Shown here in pieces: positions 7,195-16,887 of a DNA stretch of 44,437 nt. A program made the position numbers and the translations under genes. Positions within the stretch are counted from its first letter, which is position 1. Each line of letters opens with the position of its first letter. The DNA is taken from positions 1 to 44,437 of the forward strand of contig JAGATB010000023.1 of assembly GCA_017621495.1 (NCBI GenBank). Reading direction: 5' to 3'. The notes beneath the pieces were generated by a model. The model was not told where the DNA came from. It did not search any database and saw only the letters and a program-made list of their open reading frames with translations. This DNA is from Clostridia bacterium (GTDB lineage: Bacteria > Bacillota > Clostridia > UMGS1810).

Positions 7195-10100
7195 TCATTG
7201 TCCTGCTTCATAACCTCTTGTTACTTCTATCTTGGAAATGTACATGGATACTCCGGCATCCTGAGGATTAATTCTGAAATTATTGACAGAATTGTTGTAC
7301 GAAATACCCTGAGATGTTCCTTCTAATTCAAAAGCTACGGTATTCCATCCTGAGTTTAAGGGCAACTTAACATCGGTGCTTGTATTATCCGAGTTTACAT
7401 ATTCTATCTTTCCGGATTTTGCACCTGAACCATTTTCTGTGTAATATGTAATTACAACCCAAAGATTATCATCATTTTCCCCTTTGGATGCCGTAACCGT
7501 TTCATCAAGCGTAAATTGCATTTTAGCAGTTCCACCAGAGTTATTAATGAGTACACATGGAACTTCTGTAACAGCATCTTCCGCTTTCAAAGTACCAAGT
7601 GTTATAACTTTGTTTTTGGTGTCAAATCCATAGATGAGATTTCCGTCAACATCACTTGTTGCATCAATGCTATTACTTTGATTTACACTAATTAAGTTTC
7701 CGGTAAAATATCCTGCTTCATCAGAAGTAAATCTAATTGTATCCAAATTGAATTCAAGGCTTGCAACAACTCTGGTTGTTCCTGTAACAGCCGAGCTTTT
7801 TTCGGATTCCGATGAATCATTCACTGCACTTACGGTATAAGTATAAGCTGTGCCGCTGTTTAGATTGGCATCTTTATATGTTGTCTGCGAAACTGTTGCA
7901 ACACAATCATTGCCTCTGTATACATTGTAGCTTAAAGCACCATCAACACTATCCCAAGAAAGTGTAATACTTGTTGCCTTCTCGGCGGTTACTGTAAGGT
8001 TTTCGGGTGCTGTCAACTCAGCATCCTGCAAAGAAGATGAATCAACATATGCTTTAAGCTCATTTAAAATCACGTTGTCTCCGGTATAGTTGTCAAGATA
8101 TTTTGCCACCAGCTTTGCAGTGGATGCAGCACCTGCTTCAACAAGGTGTACGTTATCATCGTTTGCAATGTTATACATAGAAGCTGTCGCTGTTTGACCC
8201 TGCTTTTGGAAAAGTGCCACCATTTCGGAAGCAATATCAATAACAGGAATGCCAAGTTCCTCTGCAGTCTCTTTCATGACTGTTCTGTAGGGTTCAATTT
8301 CATCTTCTGACCATACGTACTCAGATTCAAACTGATGTTTGGGGATAGATGTCAAAAATACAGGTTTAACACCGTATCTCTGAACGTATGTTACAAATCT
8401 TTCAAGATTTTCTTTATATACGGAAGTAGTGATACCGTCTCCCAAGTCATTGTGACCAAACTGTACAAAAACATAATCCCCATAATTGGATTGACTTAAG
8501 ATTTTTTCAATTCTCCAATTTGTATCTGTGGTACTTATTATAAGATTATCATCACTAATGCTTACTCCATCAAGATATTCTGATGTGTTCTGACCGCCAA
8601 GTGCGTAGTTTGTCACATTGACGCTATCAGTAAGATAATCTGCTAACTTACCGCCCCAACCATATGTATTGGGAGAAGCAGCAGTGTAATTCTGCATGGT
8701 ACTGTCACCGGCAAGGAAAATTGTTGGATTTTCTGCTCTGTATGTATAGTCAGTATCCACGATTGATATTTTGGAAACATACATATGTTCACCAACCGCT
8801 ATTCCGGTACTGTTAACCCTTATCATCCATTCGCTGCCTTCGCCTGTATATAAATCGTCAATATCAAAATATGCTGTTTTCCATTCTTCACTTCCTGTGT
8901 AGTTTACAAAAGGAAGGTCTGCAGTCGCTTCGTTATCTCCGGACATATACTGAACAAATAATCTGTTGCCGTTTCCTTCTACCGGAACCGCATCATAATA
9001 TGTAATGCCAACTCTTGCCCGAACGGATGTATTGTCTGAAAAATAGCCCTTTGTTGTTCTTACATCAAGCTTTGGAGCAGTACTTTCTTCTCGGCAAATG
9101 TCATATGCATTTACACCATTGATATTTGTTATTGTTCTTACACTTGTCTGAATGATATTATTGGACGCATTGCAGCTGCTATTTGCATCAAGTACGGCTG
9201 CCCGGAGTGTGTTATCCTTAACGAAAGCCACATTTGCGATATATATATCCAAACCTGTCTGATTGTTTATTCTGAAATCACGGTCGGTTTTGCTGTCCCA
9301 ATATATTCCATAGGCTGAGTTCTCCAATGTAACTACCTGTGTTCTCCATCTGTTTCGGTCAATATCCTTGGAACCTATGCTCATTGACTGTGTGGGATTT
9401 TCTCCTACACTTGTACCATCTGCATTATAATATGAATATTGAAGATTCAAATTTTTGGCTGAAGCGGGCTCATAATAGGTTATTATCATCTGAATCTTGG
9501 TTCCGTCGCCGTTGTTTATAAATGCGGGAAGCTTAAAGTAAATTTTTGAAGAGCTGCCGAGTTTGACACAGTTTACTCCCTCGTATGTTGTACTTTCCAC
9601 TGTACCGTTTGAAATCTCCTGTGCGGGTACAGAAATCGGACCGTTGGACCAGTAAGGTGCACTATCGGCTTTGTTTATTCCAAAATCAATTGCATAGTTA
9701 TCTGAGGTTCGTGCATAGCACTTTAGGGCATTTTCTGATTCTTTGCCTTTGTTGTCTACTGCAAAAACCCTGTAGATATATTCTTCTCCGTCTTCAAGGC
9801 CTGCATCATAGAAGCACGTTGTATCGGAATTACCTACCAAAGCTCCATCTCTGTATACATTATAGGACGCTACCGCATAATCATCCTCTGCGACATCCCA
9901 AGTGATATATGCACATGTATTGCCGGTGGTCTTAACAATAGTGTTCTCAACGTCTGTGGGCAAGCCGTTAACAAAAGGCTTGAGATCATCAAGTGAATTC
10001 CAGGTGAAATATTTATAAGTGTAGCTGCCGCTTTCGGGTAGCTCTGCCGAAGCGGAAAAGTCAGCACTTTGCTCTGCCGGAATTATCCGGCTGTGACTCT

Positions 10101-10347
10101 TTACAGAGTACAGGGAATTGTTCTGATATACAGCCGCAACTAAAATTGCCTGTGCTTCAGCAGCGCTGTTATTCTTCATGTTAATGCTTACTGTGTATGA
10201 GCCATCCTGCAACATCTCTGTTGCATTACCTACTGCTACACCGTCATATTCGGCAAGCACCCGATAACTGCTCAAAAAAGTCATGAGCATTGCAATGCAA
10301 ACAATTAATGATAAAATTTTGCCTGTTTTTTTCTTTGTTCTTTTCAT
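7195..10347 (-). CDS. Secreted multidomain CE12-like rhamnogalacturonan acetylesterase
   Basis: 1050 residues with a signal peptide (1-32). Domains in order: a beta domain (33-130) also found in the 16888-18108 protein, an FN3 domain (about 131-215, with YNVYRDGALVG), two beta-sandwich modules (about 222-378 and 385-537), an SGNH esterase (about 540-755), a second FN3 (780-865) and a third beta-sandwich module (870-1047). The esterase has FLAGDSTMQNY (nucleophile Ser), FGHNDLG, and DDNVHLVEAG for the Asp-His pair, as in family CE12 rhamnogalacturonan acetylesterases. It would remove acetyl groups from RG-I outside the cell. GAGGAG precedes the ATG and the GH3 gene ends 13 bases upstream. An in-frame TGA cuts off a further 145 codons. 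Confidence 0.85.
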   Translation of the reverse strand: MKRTKKKTGKILSLIVCIAMLMTFLSSYRVLAEYDGVAVGNATEMLQDGSYTVSINMKNNSAAEAQAILVAAVYQNNSLYSVKSHSRIIPAEQSADFSASAELPESGSYTYKYFTWNSLDDLKPFVNGLPTDVENTIVKTTGNTCAYITWDVAEDDYAVASYNVYRDGALVGNSDTTCFYDAGLEDGEEYIYRVFAVDNKGKESENALKCYARTSDNYAIDFGINKADSAPYWSNGPISVPAQEISNGTVESTTYEGVNCVKLGSSSKIYFKLPAFINNGDGTKIQMIITYYEPASAKNLNLQYSYYNADGTSVGENPTQSMSIGSKDIDRNRWRTQVVTLENSAYGIYWDSKTDRDFRINNQTGLDIYIANVAFVKDNTLRAAVLDANSSCNASNNIIQTSVRTITNINGVNAYDICREESTAPKLDVRTTKGYFSDNTSVRARVGITYYDAVPVEGNGNRLFVQYMSGDNEATADLPFVNYTGSEEWKTAYFDIDDLYTGEGSEWMIRVNSTGIAVGEHMYVSKISIVDTDYTYRAENPTIFLAGDSTMQNYTAASPNTYGWGGKLADYLTDSVNVTNYALGGQNTSEYLDGVSISDDNLIISTTDTNWRIEKILSQSNYGDYVFVQFGHNDLGDGITTSVYKENLERFVTYVQRYGVKPVFLTSIPKHQFESEYVWSEDEIEPYRTVMKETAEELGIPVIDIASEMVALFQKQGQTATASMYNIANDDNVHLVEAGAASTAKLVAKYLDNYTGDNVILNELKAYVDSSSLQDAELTAPENLTVTAEKATSITLSWDSVDGALSYNVYRGNDCVATVSQTTYKDANLNSGTAYTYTVSAVNDSSESEKSSAVTGTTRVVASLEFNLDTIRFTSDEAGYFTGNLISVNQSNSIDATSDVDGNLIYGFDTKNKVITLGTLKAEDAVTEVPCVLINNSGGTAKMQFTLDETVTASKGENDDNLWVVITYYTENGSGAKSGKIEYVNSDNTSTDVKLPLNSGWNTVAFELEGTSQGISYNNSVNNFRINPQDAGVSMYISKIEVTRGYEAGQ

Positions 10348-10360
10348 CTTTTTACACTCC

Positions 10361-12466
10361 TCATTTTATTAAATTAATTATATCTTCAAGACCGCCTTCG
10401 CTTGAAGGAGAAAGTGTTATTTTAAACATTTCCCCGTCATTTACATAGCCTGCTGATGAATTATAATATCCAAAAGTACTTGTATCAAGCTCAAACTCAA
10501 CCTTGATTGTTTCGCCTTTTCGTATAAAAACTTTATTAAACCATTTCAGTTCTCGTACAGGACGTACTTTTCTTGCATATAGCTGCGATATATATAGCTG
10601 AACCACTTCTGCCCCATCAAAATCTCCGGTGTTGGTTATTTCAACACTTCCGTAAAGCTTTTCTCCCACACGAAGGTCTTTATTATTGATTTTGAGATTA
10701 TTATAACTAAAAGTTGTGTATGATAATCCATATCCAAAAGGATACAGCGGTTTAATTGGTGCATCAATATATTTGCTTGTTGCAAAAAAGTCATCACGTG
10801 CAGGCTTACCTGTATTATTGTGATTATAATACATATGTGTCTGACCGTCTGCAGATGGAAAAGTTGTTGTCAGTTTTCCGGATGGGCTAACATCGCCGGC
10901 AAGTATATTGGCTAACGCATTGCCTGCCTGTGTTCCAAGATGCCATGCCATAATCATGCTGCTGCAAAGTTTTTCTTCTTCGGTAAGCACGAGAGGTCTG
11001 CCAGCTACTACAATTGTGATTAATGTTTTCCCTGTATGGGAAAGTGCCGACAAGAGTAAGCTCTGTTCCTTGCTGAGCTTTTGACTTGCCCTGCTCTTTG
11101 CTTCGCCTGACATATCTCTTGTTTCACCGACAACCGCTATAACTGCATCACAAGCTGCTGCTTTAATTACCGCATCATCAATGTCCTCTGCTTTGTATAT
11201 TTCACATTCCGCAAAGCGATTTTTTATACCTTCATAAATACTGATACACTCCTCTGCTTTACCGCATGCCGCCCAACATCCGAGCATATCTTCTTTTGAA
11301 TAAGCAAGTGCTCCTGCAACAAGAATTTTTTTAATGTTTTTTGCCAGCGGAAGCGACTGATTTTCGTTCTTCAAAAGAACTATCGAATCCTGCGCAATCT
11401 TTAATGCCAAATCAAGATTTTCTGCTGTAAAAACTTCTTTTTTCTCTCTGGTTTCGTCCACATATGGGTTGTCAAACAGACCTTTTCGGAATTTTAAACT
11501 GAGTACACGCCGTACCGCATCATCCACAATACGCACATCTATCTCGCCATTTTCACAAAGCTTTTTTAGATTTTCACGATAGGTTGTTGTGTGCATTTCG
11601 ACATCGGTTCCGGCAGTTATGGAATATTTTGCAGCCTCTGCCTCATCCCGCGCCATCCTGTGAACAACCAATTCACGAACGGAGCACGAATCACTTATTA
11701 CTACTCCGTCAAAACCCATGTTTTCCCTCAATACAGTCTTTAGGAGATATTCATTTCCCGTACACGGGACTCCGTTAAAATCATGAAAAGCCGTCATCAC
11801 ACTTTCTGCCCCTGCATCAATTGCTGCCTGAAAAGGCGGAAGGTATATTTCATACAGAGTTTCAAGACTCATATCTACAGAGTTATAATCTCTGCCGCCT
11901 ATAGCAGCACCGTAAGCAACAAAATGCTTGGCACAGGCAATGAGCCTGTCTCTGTCTGCGATATCATCGCCTTGGTAACCTTTGACCTTTGCCTCTGCTA
12001 TTCTGCACTGCAGATATGTATCCTCTCCAGCTCCTTCAGCAATTCTGCCCCATCGTGAATCTCGGGCTATGTCAACCATGGGTGAGAATGTCCAGTGCAA
12101 GCCTGAAGCTGAGGCTTCCTTCGCCGCTGCATATGCACTTTTTTCTGCAAGATTCATGTCCCAAGTACAGGACTCTGCAATGGGAATGGGAAAAATCGTA
12201 CGGTATCCGTGTATAACATCCTTTGCAAAAAGCAGAGGTATGCCAAGACGACTTTCCTCAACAGCAATTCTTTGAAGTTCATTGAGCTGTGTGGGTGTAC
12301 ACCCGACTATAAATGAACCAATCTCACCTCGTTTTATATAATCTGTATTGGCCTCAAAAATATCTCCATACAACACATTTGCACCCATTTGAGTAAGCTG
12401 TCCGATTTTTTCGTCCAATGTCATTTGAGAAAGAAGCTTTTCAATTTGTTCTTCATACTGTCTCAT
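10361..12466 (-). CDS. GH3 family beta-glycosidase
   Basis: About 701 residues without signal peptide, so cytoplasmic. The N-terminal MTLDEKIGQLTQ and the barrel with FAKDVIHGYRT and KHFVAYGA mark a BglX-like GH3 enzyme. The nucleophile Asp is expected in VVISDSCSVREL near residue 257. An alpha/beta sandwich domain with VVGETRDMSGEA and a C-terminal FN3-like domain (FGYGLSYTTF) follow. It hydrolyses beta-glucosides, beta-xylosides or related ends of imported oligosaccharides; specificity cannot be read. I chose the ATG at 12466 (GAGGTG four bases upstream). An ATG at 12478 overlaps the stop of the GH105 gene as ATGA and is an alternative. Either way, translation is coupled to the upstream gene. 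Confidence 0.9.
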   Translation of the reverse strand: MRQYEEQIEKLLSQMTLDEKIGQLTQMGANVLYGDIFEANTDYIKRGEIGSFIVGCTPTQLNELQRIAVEESRLGIPLLFAKDVIHGYRTIFPIPIAESCTWDMNLAEKSAYAAAKEASASGLHWTFSPMVDIARDSRWGRIAEGAGEDTYLQCRIAEAKVKGYQGDDIADRDRLIACAKHFVAYGAAIGGRDYNSVDMSLETLYEIYLPPFQAAIDAGAESVMTAFHDFNGVPCTGNEYLLKTVLRENMGFDGVVISDSCSVRELVVHRMARDEAEAAKYSITAGTDVEMHTTTYRENLKKLCENGEIDVRIVDDAVRRVLSLKFRKGLFDNPYVDETREKKEVFTAENLDLALKIAQDSIVLLKNENQSLPLAKNIKKILVAGALAYSKEDMLGCWAACGKAEECISIYEGIKNRFAECEIYKAEDIDDAVIKAAACDAVIAVVGETRDMSGEAKSRASQKLSKEQSLLLSALSHTGKTLITIVVAGRPLVLTEEEKLCSSMIMAWHLGTQAGNALANILAGDVSPSGKLTTTFPSADGQTHMYYNHNNTGKPARDDFFATSKYIDAPIKPLYPFGYGLSYTTFSYNNLKINNKDLRVGEKLYGSVEITNTGDFDGAEVVQLYISQLYARKVRPVRELKWFNKVFIRKGETIKVEFELDTSTFGYYNSSAGYVNDGEMFKITLSPSSEGGLEDIINLIK

Positions 12467-12474
12467 AGCACACC

Positions 12475-13497
12475 TCATATACCATACAATTTATCCGACA
12501 GAAGCATAAGAGTAAGTCCCTGACCCCAGGGCATTATATTCTCTTTGGGTATTAAATTATATTCGTCGATTGTATCACGCACTCCGGTGCCGTGGCTTAC
12601 ATCATACACGCGTCCGTCATCCCCTGTTTTAGCGATAATTGCTTCAAGTGCTTTTTGTGCAACCGGCAGTAAGTCTGAATCCAGATAACCCATTCTTACT
12701 CCGGCAAAAATCCCGTAGGCAAAGGCAGCTGTAGCAGAGGATTCATTGTACGAATCTTTATCAGTCAAAACCGTATTCCACATACCATTGTGGCATTGAA
12801 ACTTAATCAATTCAGTCATCTGTTTATTTAATGCGTCAAGAATAATATCTTTCTCAGCAGGAAATTCTCTATCTGAGAGTAATTTCATTATTTCTGCAAC
12901 ACTGGCAGCAAACCAACCGTTTCCCCTGCCCCACAGACAGCCGCTCATATGACTGTTAGTATTATGACTGAAGGCATGATAAAACAAGCCGTTTTCATCC
13001 TGCAAAATCTTAATGTGCAAAACAAACTGCTTAAGTCCTTCCTTGATATACTCGTCATTACCCAAAACTACTCCTGCCTTAACAAGGAAAACCCCTGCCA
13101 TAAACACTGTATCTATCCATACTTCGCCCACTTTAGTGCGTGTAATGAGTGAATGTTCAATTGCACCGTTTTCTTCACGAGAAGCCTCATTCATCAAAAA
13201 TTCTGCATAATCCCGGCATATATTTATATATCGCTCATCACCATATTTTTCATATAGTTTAAAACAAGCCATTGCCGGAGCGGTGGTGTTTACGCTTTTC
13301 CGCATGTATGCCAGCTCTATGCACTCATCTATAAAGTGTTTTACATACGAAATAATGCTTTCATCACCGGTTGCTTCGTAAAATCTGACAAGACCAAACA
13401 TTGCTACTCCGGGACCCCAATCCCAATTACAGGATTTATCCACGTTATGATTCATATTGGTTGTTCTGTTTGCTATTTTGTAAATTATGTCTTTCAT
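12475..13497 (-). CDS. GH105 unsaturated rhamnogalacturonyl hydrolase
   Basis: 340 residues, the usual size of YteR/YesR-type GH105 enzymes, without signal peptide. Family motifs include CNWDWGPGVAMFG near the start, the GEVWIDTVFMAG segment (near residue 126) with a catalytic-type Asp, and the WGRGNGW signature near residue 187. The fold is a six-hairpin barrel. It removes the unsaturated uronic acid from oligosaccharides made by pectate or rhamnogalacturonan lyases, inside the cell. This is strong evidence that the locus handles pectin or RG-I. GAGGAA inside the end of the upstream gene precedes the ATG, two bases after that gene's stop. GH88 is closely related, but context favours GH105. 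Confidence 0.88.
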   Translation of the reverse strand: MKDIIYKIANRTTNMNHNVDKSCNWDWGPGVAMFGLVRFYEATGDESIISYVKHFIDECIELAYMRKSVNTTAPAMACFKLYEKYGDERYINICRDYAEFLMNEASREENGAIEHSLITRTKVGEVWIDTVFMAGVFLVKAGVVLGNDEYIKEGLKQFVLHIKILQDENGLFYHAFSHNTNSHMSGCLWGRGNGWFAASVAEIMKLLSDREFPAEKDIILDALNKQMTELIKFQCHNGMWNTVLTDKDSYNESSATAAFAYGIFAGVRMGYLDSDLLPVAQKALEAIIAKTGDDGRVYDVSHGTGVRDTIDEYNLIPKENIMPWGQGLTLMLLSDKLYGI

Positions 13498-13499
13498 TG

Positions 13500-16400
13500 C
13501 TATTCCTCACTTGTAACTATTTTAAGCTGTCTGATATATATAGGCAGGGTGCTGTTTTTGGATGTAATGCGAAAATCTGCTCCATCGAACTGTCTGCCGG
13601 CAAACTCAGTATCCGTCAGAGTTATCATTGCTGTCTCCCAGGTTGCTGAATTTGTTCGTTTTATGCTTACCTCTTTATAATCTTCCGAGCTTGGTAATCC
13701 CGGATAGGCATATGAAGAATTATAAAGTATGGGTATACTTCCGCTGCCATTGTTTAAATACTCAACCAATAGAGTTATGTTGGTGTTATTCTTCACTTCA
13801 ATATCATTGGCAAGAGTAAATGATATATCGCTATCATCAGAAAGCACTGCATAACTGCCGCCATCCTCCGAAAGCTCATTGGCAACATCATATCTTCCGC
13901 CCAAGGTTATCATACTGCTTTTATCCGAACCGAATGCAGTTATTGTGCTTACGTCTTCAACTGAATTTTCTTCAACTGCTTTCTCCGGCATATTTGCACC
14001 GGACGTAACCCTGACCGAATCAATATATATTGCAGTGGAGCTTCCCACAGAATTAAGTCTGAAATCACTCAGGAACATTGCATTCCTAAAGCCTGCATCC
14101 TTTAATGTTACGGTATGAGTGACCCATTTATTGGTGTTTGTCCTGTACCAGGAGTATTTTTTACTGTCACGCAATCCGGGATCGTCTTCTTGGAGATTGC
14201 AGGTATTATAATCAATATCTATTCTTCCTGTGCCGTTGTCATAGTATCCTACTTCAATAGTAACAACATTGTCATTGCTTGTTACAAAATCAGGCGATAC
14301 ATCAAAATATATCTTAGCTGACTTTTCGAGCAAAATACAATCCTTATCATACTTATTTGTGCGATCAAAGCCTCCGCTGGTAAGCGGCTCAATACCATTT
14401 CGTTTTTCTTCAGCTGTAAAATCAATTGAAGCAACACTATTCTTCTGGTCTATAGGCGGAAGGTTCTCAATATCTATATAGCCAACTTTAATAATATTGT
14501 TTTCTTCGGGATCGCTGAGGGTAAACAGTGCCTTGCTTCCATCAATGGAAATTGCCGGATGACTGTGAGCAGGATGCATTCCCCAGTTATTAATCTCTGT
14601 AAGCAGTCGGCTGGTGCTTGTGGAATTTTCTTTATCAACATCAACAAGCACTATCTTGCTGTTCCAGTTTTCACCGTCAAATTGGTTTGGGGTATCGGCT
14701 ATAAGCTGATTTCCATCGAATGATACACCCATATGAAGATACGAGTAATCATTGTTATAATTTATAAGTGTTTCACCGTCAAGAGAAACCCACATAAGTC
14801 CGGTTGGCTGGGGTATACTTTGACCGTACCGTACAAAATACATTCCCTCACCGTCAAATGCCCAGATTTCGTGACCGGTATATTCTTCAAGCTTGCCGTT
14901 TTCATCTGTCTGAGACTGTACATATATTCTTTCTTTTCCTGTTTCACTGTTAAACATATGCATTCTGTCTGCAATGCTGCCCGAGTTACGGCAGAAAAAG
15001 AATTCGTTATCATATACGGGATTTATTATTACATGGTCAATATGATTTACCGGTGCCTCAAGAAATGTTTTTGTCATCTCAGGAGTCATGACTTCCTTCA
15101 TTTCGCCGCTTTCAATGTTAAGCTTATAAATATTTCTCGGTAATCTGTCTGATTCATCAGACTTTCTGTACAACGAAAGATATTTTGCATCATTGGTAAC
15201 ACCGGGCGGACCGTAAAACACTTTGCCTTCCTCTATGTTTTGAGCAATAAGCCTGTTTTGTCCGTTTTTTACGTCATAGCAATAAACTTCATCATCGCAA
15301 TAATAGAATGCTTCGTTAGTTGGTGCCATTACACCTCCAAAATACGGGGTAGGTTTATTGTTTAATATGGTAGTTTCCTTAGTCTCGGTATTATACACTG
15401 CCATTAAACCTTTTCCGGTTTGGTAATCAACTGCTGTAGTAACCAAAATATTTTTGCCGTCTGCACAGGATGATGCTGATGAATACATAGATACGGTATG
15501 AGTTCCGGGTAAACCGATTGTATTGACAGTTATTCCTGTCTTTGAATCAACATAGCTTTCTTCTATCAGGTTGAATCCGGCTGCTTCATAATACTTGTAC
15601 AGCAAAGCAAGATTACCGCAATTAATTACGTCGGTACTGTATATTACCTCTGAATTAACCAATTCGGCAATATAGGCTTTTCCCTCTGGGGAATTAATAC
15701 TCAGTTGATTGTATGCTATACCGGCAAGGTCATCAACATAGGCATAGCTGTCCAATGACGTAACCTCTTCTGTGTACAAACCAATATTTGCTCCTCTGTT
15801 TATTGTTGCACCCAAATATTGAGGCAGAGGATTACTTAAGTTATTTATAAGTCCGTATTGTTCTAAATCAAAAATAACATCATTACTGATTTCAATATTA
15901 TTCGCACGGGCAAATATCTCCATCAGTTCCCTCATGGTTATAATATCATCAGCGCCTACCAGAGAATCAGTCTTGTACGATATTATACCTTTATCTAACG
16001 CAAAGCCTATAAAATTATCATACTCATCATCCACATCATCTGCAGTGCATACTGCATTGTTTAGTTCTTCATCGCCTGCGTAGACTATTTGTATAGCAGT
16101 ACGAACAGCCTCTTTGCGTGTAAGCGGACGCGAAAGGCCATAATCGTTCTTATCGGAACGGATTGCCTCAATTATTCCAATTTTAGAAAGAATTGCTCCC
16201 TCTGTTTCGTGGTATAAAATCCGCTTTTGCAAGCTTTGTTCGCTCTCTATGTTATCAAGATTTATAACTGCAATTTCCGAAATGTGCTCATTGACATAGG
16301 GCTTATTTGACTCCCACCCTCTGATTTTGAAGTCGCTTCCATGTATATCCGAATTATCAAACACAGCATCATTAATCAAGATTACTGCCGTACGCCATGT

Positions 16401-16832
16401 ATCTGTAGCATTCTTCTGTATTCTGAGAGTTTGCGTACCGCCGGTTCCTTTATATACAAGTCCGAAAATATCCCAACCTTCATCAAAATACGAAATCTTA
16501 ATTGCCACATTTCTATCATCAGCAAGTACATAGCTGTCATCAACATCTACAGCTATGTACTTGCTTGCACCTTGTGTTTCTATACATTCTCTTCCTTTGT
16601 AGCTTGAGTAAAGTGCATAGTTATTTGCCGACGAAACGCTGCTTATTTTTATTTTCAAGCCGTTTTCTCTGCCTGTACTTCCAAAGGTTGCATAAGCTTC
16701 TTCCCTATTTAATGAGCTTTCCAGTTTTAATGTAAAAAATGTGTTTGCCGAAATAATCATCTGAAAGCTGAATACAAGGCACAAAGCACATGCTGCTACT
16801 CTTTTCCAAAAAGGCATCGTCCTTTTTAACAT
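13500..16832 (-). CDS. Large exported SLH-like protein with PL22-like oligogalacturonate lyase propeller
   Basis: 1110 residues with an N-terminal hydrophobic export signal (about 8-30). In order: a beta-sandwich module (about 50-190), an SLH-like region (about 200-335, LTRKEAVRTAIQIV, FIGFALDKGIISYKTDSL), a beta-propeller (about 400-785), and two more beta-sandwich modules (about 795-950 and 965-1108). The propeller resembles oligogalacturonate lyase (PL22): HIDHVIINP, YTGHEIWAFDGEGMYFVRYG and the His-rich HPAHSHPAISIDGSKALFT near residue 755, where PL22 enzymes place their Mn-binding histidines. Known PL22 enzymes are short and intracellular, so an exported multidomain form is unusual. The lyase call rests on motifs alone; a non-catalytic binding propeller is the alternative. 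AAAGGA precedes the ATG. Confidence 0.62.
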   Translation of the reverse strand: MLKRTMPFWKRVAACALCLVFSFQMIISANTFFTLKLESSLNREEAYATFGSTGRENGLKIKISSVSSANNYALYSSYKGRECIETQGASKYIAVDVDDSYVLADDRNVAIKISYFDEGWDIFGLVYKGTGGTQTLRIQKNATDTWRTAVILINDAVFDNSDIHGSDFKIRGWESNKPYVNEHISEIAVINLDNIESEQSLQKRILYHETEGAILSKIGIIEAIRSDKNDYGLSRPLTRKEAVRTAIQIVYAGDEELNNAVCTADDVDDEYDNFIGFALDKGIISYKTDSLVGADDIITMRELMEIFARANNIEISNDVIFDLEQYGLINNLSNPLPQYLGATINRGANIGLYTEEVTSLDSYAYVDDLAGIAYNQLSINSPEGKAYIAELVNSEVIYSTDVINCGNLALLYKYYEAAGFNLIEESYVDSKTGITVNTIGLPGTHTVSMYSSASSCADGKNILVTTAVDYQTGKGLMAVYNTETKETTILNNKPTPYFGGVMAPTNEAFYYCDDEVYCYDVKNGQNRLIAQNIEEGKVFYGPPGVTNDAKYLSLYRKSDESDRLPRNIYKLNIESGEMKEVMTPEMTKTFLEAPVNHIDHVIINPVYDNEFFFCRNSGSIADRMHMFNSETGKERIYVQSQTDENGKLEEYTGHEIWAFDGEGMYFVRYGQSIPQPTGLMWVSLDGETLINYNNDYSYLHMGVSFDGNQLIADTPNQFDGENWNSKIVLVDVDKENSTSTSRLLTEINNWGMHPAHSHPAISIDGSKALFTLSDPEENNIIKVGYIDIENLPPIDQKNSVASIDFTAEEKRNGIEPLTSGGFDRTNKYDKDCILLEKSAKIYFDVSPDFVTSNDNVVTIEVGYYDNGTGRIDIDYNTCNLQEDDPGLRDSKKYSWYRTNTNKWVTHTVTLKDAGFRNAMFLSDFRLNSVGSSTAIYIDSVRVTSGANMPEKAVEENSVEDVSTITAFGSDKSSMITLGGRYDVANELSEDGGSYAVLSDDSDISFTLANDIEVKNNTNITLLVEYLNNGSGSIPILYNSSYAYPGLPSSEDYKEVSIKRTNSATWETAMITLTDTEFAGRQFDGADFRITSKNSTLPIYIRQLKIVTSEE

Positions 16833-16887
16833 ATTTCAATCATTCCTTTCAAAGGGAAACATAGTTTATAATAATGCATATTAATTT

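Noticed and set aside
7195..7197. TGA read as tryptophan or selenocysteine
   Set aside because: Other genes in the window end normally at TGA, so a changed code is unlikely. I also see no selenocysteine-type redox context around the codon.
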